From contig CAUDNR010004533.1 of NCBI GenBank assembly GCA_958430865.1, positions 4,080-43,683 of the forward strand: DNA of 39,604 nt, read 5' to 3'. The first letter of the stretch is position 1. Each line of letters starts with the position of its first letter. The position numbers were made by a program, and so were the translations under genes. The notes below the pieces were generated by a model. That model saw nothing but the letters and a program-made list of their open reading frames with translations. It was not told the DNA's origin and ran no database searches. This document shows, one piece after another, positions 34,103 through 39,604 of this stretch. This DNA comes from Entrophospora sp. SA101 (Eukaryota; Glomeromycota; Glomeromycetes; Entrophosporales; Entrophosporaceae).

Positions 34103-34776
34103 TTTAAATTCGTGGTATTTTATTCCTGCTTCAATGTGATGAGTGCCACTTTTTTCTAATAATTTTTTAGTTTATTATTCTACTAGAAAAACATTTAGTC
34201 TAATTTTACCTGTTTTAATGAAGCAAAAAATACATTTAAACAAATAATTGGTTTTATTATTTGATTTATATATCTTCATCATGAAATCTTCTAATGGTGA
34301 AAACCCCATTCATTATTAATTCCAAATCACATGATTGGTATTCAAATAAAACAATTGATAATAATGTTTCTAATTTCATTCATCAGTTCTTGTTGGTTGA
34401 TTTGCCATTATTTTTAAAAATTTTTTGATAATTGGTTTCATGAATATTTGGCAAATTAGAAATGAAATATTCACATGCATTGAAGAAATGTAATATCACT
34501 ACAGTAAAAGCCATCAAAGTGACACAAAGAGGCGGCAAACTTTGAGTTTTTAAAATTTATCACATGTACAAATTTCAGCAATAAAATTTAACAAACGTTT
34601 TATCAATTATTCAATAGTTTGTATAGGCACCCCAATGTTTATATACCTAATGTTGATGGTGATGTTGGTGATGTTGAAATGATGATGATTTACATAAATT
34701 TTTACTTTTCAAATAAAGATAGAAACCACAATTCAAATTTCACATGCCACAACTGCAACCACAATTAGTTCAACTA
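34103..34776. other. Non-coding AT-rich region
   Basis: I see no gene. A degenerate (GATGTTG/ATGATG)n stretch lies at about 34650-34690. Confidence 0.4.
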
Positions 34777-35487
34777 CAGTCAATGCTTGTTATCTTGTTA
34801 TAGTGGATTTTGCCTATAGTGGACTTTTTTTATTTTCCCAATTCTCTTCATAATAAAATTTGTTTGTTATAGTGGACTTTTAAAAAATTTGATATAGAAC
34901 ATAGCTTATGAATTATGTTCGTTATAGTGGAAATCATGTGGTTTTATGGCAATCTTTTACATTATAGTTAATGTTAATATGGTTTCTAAATAGTAATGTG
35001 TGTTAACAAAATTATTTGTACATTATCCTTTTTTGATGGTGGCAATAAAGTATTCTATTCTTGGTTAATTTTTTTTAACAATAAATTAATGTTTGTATGT
35101 TGTCCTTTTTTTTTACTGATGAAGAAATTATTAGAAGCCAAATCCTGAGGTTGATGATTCTGATGAAGAGGAAGAAGTGGAAATGATGGTTATTTCTGAT
35201 AAAGAGGCATTAAATAGTTTTAGAAAAAGTGATTCAATATTTAAAAAATCCACCAGATAATTTTATAATTAACTATCAAGAATTAAAAATGATTAATAGT
35301 TTAAATCAAAAATTCATAAACATGTTTAGGATAATGCAAAATAACTTATTATTATGTTAGACAGTTTTATTTACTATGTATCTATATGTTGTACATGAAT
35401 TTATTTGTGTTATTAATAAAAAATTGATCTTGTTATAAGAGACTTTTCAATTTATTATAATAAGTCCACTATAATGAGCTTTGACTG
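34777..35487 (+). mobile_element. pogo/Tigger-type element remnant, 711 bp
   Basis: Ends CAGTCAATGCTTGTTAT (34777) and, inverted, CAGTCAAAGCTCATTATAGT (from 35487), each next to TA (34775-34776 and 35488-35489). GTTATAGTGGA recurs at both ends as subterminal repeats. Inside, about 35135-35360 (+), is the tail of a transposase: acidic PEVDDSDEEEEVEMMVISDK, then after a frameshift YLKNPPDNFIINYQELKMIN. The DDE core is deleted. The Tigger-like call rests on ends, TA target and tail style. Confidence 0.7.
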
Positions 35488-35677
35488 TAATCACAATTAA
35501 TTGAGGTGCCATCTTTATTTCCAAATCATTGTATGCCTCATCCCAGACAAATTCACCAATATTGTCAGGTCCATTTATGTATATATTATCAATCATTAAG
35601 CTGTTTTAGAGAGCTCAAATTCTTAAAATTATCATAATAATCATTCAACACATTCTAGTTCCATTAAAAAAGAATGA

Positions 35678-35923
35678 TTAAATTATTCTAATTAACATGT
35701 ATTTTGTGTATCCAAAATTTATTGTACATCTCAATATAATTACTGTTTTTAATAATTGGTCAAATAGCTTTAGAGATTTCCTTTCGATAGCTGAATCTCC
35801 ATCACTCAGTAAATTACGTCTTATATTACCAAAGACTCTTTTGTTATTACCATCAAAATCTGTAGTGACAATTGTTGTATCATTATTCTCAGCCGTGGTG
35901 TCATTTATTTCATGATTTTCCAT
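35678..35923 (-). CDS. Small hypothetical ORF
   Basis: ATG at 35921-35923 opens 81 codons, Asn/Thr-rich at the start (MENHEINDTTAENNDTTIVT), then NIRRNLLSDGDSAIERKSLK. No family recognised, and no promoter or intron evidence. It may be an exon or relic. The antisense open frame at 35697-35915 is its shadow. Confidence 0.22.
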   Translation of the reverse strand: MENHEINDTTAENNDTTIVTTDFDGNNKRVFGNIRRNLLSDGDSAIERKSLKLFDQLLKTVIILRCTINFGYTKYMLIRII

Positions 35924-36057
35924 TATGGCTTGAATTAAATTATAAAAATATTTGATCTTATATTTTAAAATGTTATTATGATCAATGTTGATTTGATTCT
36001 GATTAGGATGTTGATTATGAGTCAATGATGAATGATGTCAATTAAAATAATATTTAA

Positions 36058-36433
36058 TATTTATGTGAGAGTGTATTATTTAAAGTCGTCAATGAATATT
36101 TAAGTGAAAATAAGGTTAGAATACTACCCCACCCTCCCTATAGTCCATATTTAGCACCCTGTGACTTCTTTCTGTTCCCTAAAATCAAAAAAGAACTGAA
36201 TGGAAAAAGTTTTGATAGTATAGAAAATCTTGCACATGCTGTTCAGGCAATTACTGATAATGTCACAAGTGATGAATATCAAAACTCTTTCCGGGAATGG
36301 CAAAGGTGGCTGAAACTTTGCATAGACGTTAATGGAGAGTACTTTGAAGGAATGCAATAGTTTTTTAAAAAAATCAAAATGTAATTTAGTTAAATAAAAA
36401 TCGATTCTCAAAACTTTTCAGACACCCCACGTA
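36058..36433 (+). mobile_element. mariner transposase C-terminal relic with right inverted end
   Basis: The frame 36058-36360 reads YLSENKVRILPHPPYSPYLA, PCDFFLFPKIKKELNGKSFD, ending ...NGEYFEGMQ, a clear mariner transposase C-terminus. The third catalytic Asp (in APCDFF) is kept, while SPDLAP has become SPYLAP. The region 34 residues upstream, where the second catalytic Asp (DNA motif) should be, reads YLCESVL, so it is lost. The element is truncated on the left. The right end ACTTTTCAGACACCCCACG with TATA after it fits a mariner inverted repeat. Confidence 0.85.
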
Positions 36434-36479
36434 TATAAATAACGATAGAAAATAATTTTAGCGGTATCACAAAAAAAAA

Positions 36480-36561
36480 TCATTGTGAAACGAACAGATA
36501 TATATTTTTTTTTAAAAAAAATAAATGTGCAAACAGACCGTGTAACGTGATACACCCTGAT
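36480..36561. mobile_element. Fragment of another inverted-repeat element
   Basis: A T9A8 tract (36506-36521) is followed by ACCGTGTAACGTGATACACC (36538-36557) and CTG, which reads on the minus strand as CAGGGTGTATCACGTTACAC, a mariner-like terminus. It lies directly upstream of the Uma2-like gene and may form part of its 5' region. Confidence 0.4.
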
Positions 36562-36635
36562 TGAAATTTAAACACCGATGAATCATCACATTGATTGATT
36601 AATTTTTTACATAATTTCAAAACCACTCTCTCAAA

Positions 36636-37958
36636 ATGTCTGCTTTAAACTCTGGTTGGAAATCAGCGGTAAAGAAAGTAAAGAAAATTCGGAATAAAGT
36701 TGATAACATAATCCATAATTATCCCGAACTACCAAAATTTCTCTTAGGAGAAGAAAGGTGAGTGAGTGTGATTCACGCAGGTTTCTCTAAGATCTGTTCA
36801 ATGCTGACTCGTATGGTCTACAGTTTACCATTTCAGATTGGGTCAAAAGTTTCAGTCAAAGATTATAATGCTTTTCTTGACCGCAACGAATCAACCGGAT
36901 ACAAATTTTATTGGAACAAAGGAAACGTATATATTATTGAAATGGCTAACTCAGATCATGAATATGTTATATCAGTGCTTCAAGAATGTTTTAGAGTTCC
37001 AAATAATAATGCAATATGTGGTCCGATAAAAGTTTGCGGCCAACCATGTAAGAGATTTCCGTTTAGTCTGCTTGGTCTTTGGCTTGTAATAACAATTCAC
37101 ATTTTTTCCTATAGTTCACTACAACCCAATTAACATTACGGAAAAAATGGCACCAGACGTTGCGGTTTATCCAAATATTGCTTATGTTCCACGACCTGGC
37201 GTTTTGCATCCTGGTCCTCCCCCCAGTGACACAAATGTACTTTGAGTTTGTATATATTATCACAATATTTATTTTTGATTCACTTTCCTAATATTATAAT
37301 ATACTTACATAGGGTCTTCCTCACGCGAGAATCATCTGTGAGATAGCCAACGCTCAAAACATCGCTACCTGGAATAGAAGATGTGAAAATTGGATGCGTG
37401 AACAATATGTCCGATGTGTAGTTGGTATCAAGCTTGATATTATTAGGAGTTATCAAGGCCAAGTACATAGATCAATGATTGTACGTCTAGCTACCTGCTT
37501 TATCATTTTCATTATACTATACATAGTTCACCTCTAAGAGTTTTTTTTTAATATTAGGCCATGCTATGGACACGTCAAATACCAGCACCACCGACAGTGA
37601 GTAGGGCAGTACCAACGTTGCCGGGAGTATTCACTCAAAAGGTAAGATTGATCCACTGTTGGTATTTCTTGTGATCAAACATTTTAGAGCTTAAAATATA
37701 ACTTTTGCAATGTGATAGTGGGACTTTGGAACTTTACAATATAATAGTAATCAAGCTACTGGTTGTAATGGTCCTGGTATTCCTGCCTATCAAGTGAATA
37801 TTCCGATTTCAAATGTTTTTTGGGACCCTCCGATCGTTGCAGGAGCTCCAAATGTTAGAGGATATAATATAACAGTTCCTGGTACAGTTGTCGGCAATAA
37901 TTTTGTCATTGATTTATATAATATTCAACAAGAGGTCTTAGCTTCACAAAAAGTGTAA
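36636..37958 (+). CDS. Uma2-like PD-(D/E)XK nuclease-fold protein, six exons
   Basis: Exons 36636-36757, 36824-37047, 37115-37236, 37313-37480, 37558-37641 and 37719-37958 have GT-AG introns of 65-77 nt and phases that fit throughout; they give 960 nt, 319 residues. After a basic start (GWKSAVKKVKKIRNKVDNII), the core has KDYNAFL, WNKGNVYIIEMAN, then APDVAVYP (Asp), ARIICEIAN (Glu) and MREQYVRCVVGIKLD. That order matches bacterial Uma2-family endonuclease-like proteins (PD...E..S......Y...GV.EYWIVD). The second acidic motif lacks the usual E-x-K lysine, so catalysis is uncertain. The tail (WDFGTLQYNSNQ..., WDPPIVAGAPNVRGYNITVP) is not in the bacterial family as I know it. The introns show that it is a native eukaryotic gene; descent by transfer from bacteria is inference. 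Confidence 0.85.
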
Positions 37959-38262
37959 TATTTGTTAGTAATGCTAAAGTGGCTTATAATAATCTTATAA
38001 TAACCTTAGATCCTTTGCATAAATAATTATTTAGTAAAAGAAGGAATGTAAAAACATATTAGCAAAATGAATATGTATAAAAGGCTACGGTCTGATAAAT
38101 TTGCAAAAACAAAGTATTTACTAAATCAAAATCCTGATGGACGAAACTTTATCTGTCAAAATGTTTGGTAAACCGGTTAATTTAACATGGTTTCTTTACT
38201 GTCTTACAAAACAAAATGTTATATAGAAATCCTTGATGTTAATATTTAATACCTGATCTTCC
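37959..38262. other. Downstream region of the Uma2-like gene
   Basis: AT-rich 3' flank with ATAA-rich stretches. AATAAA-like signals occur but none is decisive. No gene seen. Confidence 0.35.
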
Positions 38263-38366
38263 TGAATATTCCGGTTTTCTATTGTTGCGGGATTAGGGGC
38301 ATAATAATAATATAACAGTTCCTGGTACAGTTATCGGCAATAATTTTGTCATTGATTTATATAACC
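38263..38366 (+). pseudogene. Decayed copy of the last exon of the Uma2-like gene
   Basis: GAATATTCCGGTTTTCTATT... is alignable to 37796-37920 with gaps. The stretch 38312-38363 (ATAACAGTTCCTGGTACAGT to ATTGATTTATATAA) matches 37867-37918 with one difference. It has lost the surrounding exon and has stops, so it is a relic of a local duplication. Confidence 0.75.
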
Positions 38367-38401
38367 AGATGGTCTCATTTTCAAATATAATTAATATAGA
38401 G

Positions 38402-38608
38402 TTATGAATTATAAGTTCTATTTAAACAATCGATCTTGTTAAAAAAATATATTTTACCATATGATATGTTTTTCTCGATGTTTACAAGTAATTCAACTAT
38501 TGAAACACCTTTGGACGCCAATTCTCCAATAGATTCAGATAATGCATATCCTTTATATTCACACACATATATATATTCATGCGTTTTTTCATTTTTAAAC
38601 CTTAACAT
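38402..38608 (-). CDS. Small hypothetical ORF
   Basis: ATG at 38606-38608, 68 codons, with a protein-like core (EYIYVCEYKGYALSESIGEL, ASKGVSIVELLVNIEKNISY). No family recognised. It could be a remnant exon of a larger gene. Confidence 0.25.
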   Translation of the reverse strand: MLRFKNEKTHEYIYVCEYKGYALSESIGELASKGVSIVELLVNIEKNISYGKIYFFNKIDCLNRTYNS

Positions 38609-39282
38609 TTGAAAAGTTCTTTTCCTTCAAATACGAAAAAGTGATCATAACAAAGTCTTTAGAATATTGCCTTTAGAATATTTATGTAAAGAGTTCTATC
38701 TAATTACCAAGAATCGAAATTTTGTAAGAATCAATCAATTACTAGACATACTACTTTTTTAATAATTAATTTCCACTTTTTACACTCTGTGTAATTACAA
38801 ACTATCAAAAAAACGGACAAGAGTTTTAAAAAAAGTAGTATTATACAAATATATGGCTAGTTTTTGTATTAGGTTTTTGGCTATGGATATAAAATGATTT
38901 AAATAATAATAATTTATTATTATCGTTATTTCAAATTTGGTAATTGCTAAATTATGACTGGATACTATAGCATTTTTTTTAATATGATCAGATTTTTGAT
39001 AAACGAACTTATAAAAATAAATGTATATATTTATCATATCATTCCGGTGTCAGTTTATTGATGACTTGTTAATATAATAGAAATGATATGGAGAAGACAC
39101 TCAACTATTTCATAACTACATTTATATACTTGAAAAAGTAGATATCGGAAGATCAAGGTTAGGGAAGATTCTCAAAGCGAGAAGTATTGGTATGATAATT
39201 GGTGGTTACTTTTAATCAAGCGTAAAACATAATATTTATTAAAAAGTAAATAAATTCATATATTAAAAACATATATATATTA
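38609..39282. other. Non-coding AT-rich region
   Basis: I see no supportable gene. Open frames here are short and of low complexity. Confidence 0.35.
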
Positions 39283-39604
39283 TTAATTTTTTGTTTTGCT
39301 AGCACCGAAATTTTCTGTATAGCCATCTCCTTCAGCATCATGAAATACCAATTGTAATCGTACCCCTTCTGCTGTATGTTCCTCTGGTTGTCCCGGGTTG
39401 TCAATGACATTTCTGAGAAATATTTTTTCGTTATTTGTCTTTAAATACGCACCAATTTCCATTTTTTGAACTGATCTATAATTATACAGAATGGTGGAAA
39501 TGAGATATATATGGAAACAAAAATCGTTTCATTATAGAACAATTAGAGAAACCATGTAACTTACAACGTAGTAGATTCACCTTGTTCTTTTTTTAGCGTT
39601 TCTT
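39283..39604 (-). CDS. Unknown gene, two C-terminal exons (gene starts beyond the window)
   Basis: Exons 39565-39604 (open to the right edge) and 39283-39475 join through GTT|GTAAGT and TTATAG|ATC with phase kept. They read ETLKKEQGESTTL, SVQKMEIGAYLKTNNEKIFL, RNVIDNPGQPEEHTAEGVRL, QLVFHDAEGDGYTENFGASK, TKN, stop TAA at 39283-39285. The intron is 89 nt. The composition is soluble and acidic; I do not recognise the family. A splice at both ends and no stop support a real gene. Confidence 0.6.

Noticed and set aside
36151..36411. Minus-strand 86-codon open frame
   Set aside because: Antisense to the mariner transposase relic.
38795..39037. Minus-strand 80-codon open frame
   Set aside because: Tyr/Ile/Asn-rich translation of AT-rich spacer; no supporting signal.
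1..39604. tRNA or rRNA genes
   Set aside because: By eye I found no B-box-like GGTTCGANTC context or rRNA stretch; a tRNAscan-SE run would settle it.

Overview
The window is AT-rich eukaryotic nuclear DNA with many short GT-AG introns (about 30-100 nt), AT-rich spacers, microsatellites and degraded DNA transposons. Its proteins (an NRPS-like reductase, FANCI, BTB-BACK-TLDc, a Uma2-like nuclease fold) and its style fit an early-diverging fungus, most likely an arbuscular mycorrhizal Glomeromycotina species close to Rhizophagus. The species call is inference from style and gene families, not from a marker gene.

Layout. 1-1997 (+) is the C-terminal part of an NRPS-like carrier-reductase with two membrane helices at its end. 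2839-10460 (-) is a FANCI (Fanconi anaemia group I) homologue, convergent with it. Upstream of FANCI come two MluI cell-cycle boxes and a small lysine-rich ORF, then about 4.8 kb of transposon debris (hairpin repeats, a hAT MITE inserted in a gene relic, a 1-kb inverted-repeat element, a hAT transposase tail). A 10-N assembly gap lies at 16023-16032. Directly after it, from 16033 to about 28395, the block 1251-15328 is repeated almost base for base. The left copy carries an extra 1093-bp exon cassette duplication and a 797-bp FANCI-start duplication. The right copy carries a 175-bp duplication instead. FANCI in the right copy (17621-24148) looks intact apart from one unresolved junction (intron 2); the left copy has a disruptive exon duplication.

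Right of the repeat, 28395-29650 is mostly small inverted-repeat elements. 29654-31300 (-) is an intact two-exon BTB-BACK-TLDc gene. 31960-34102 holds decayed genes, including a Uma2-like relic. 34777-35487 is a pogo/Tigger element remnant and 36058-36433 a mariner remnant. 36636-37958 (+) is an intact six-exon Uma2-like gene, followed by a decayed copy of its last exon. The window ends in the C-terminal exons of an unknown gene on the minus strand.

The genes do not form one pathway. The most notable items are FANCI with paired MCB promoter motifs, the way its left copy is broken, the NRPS-like protein whose carrier serine is replaced by glutamate, and the intron-rich bacterial-type nuclease fold gene.
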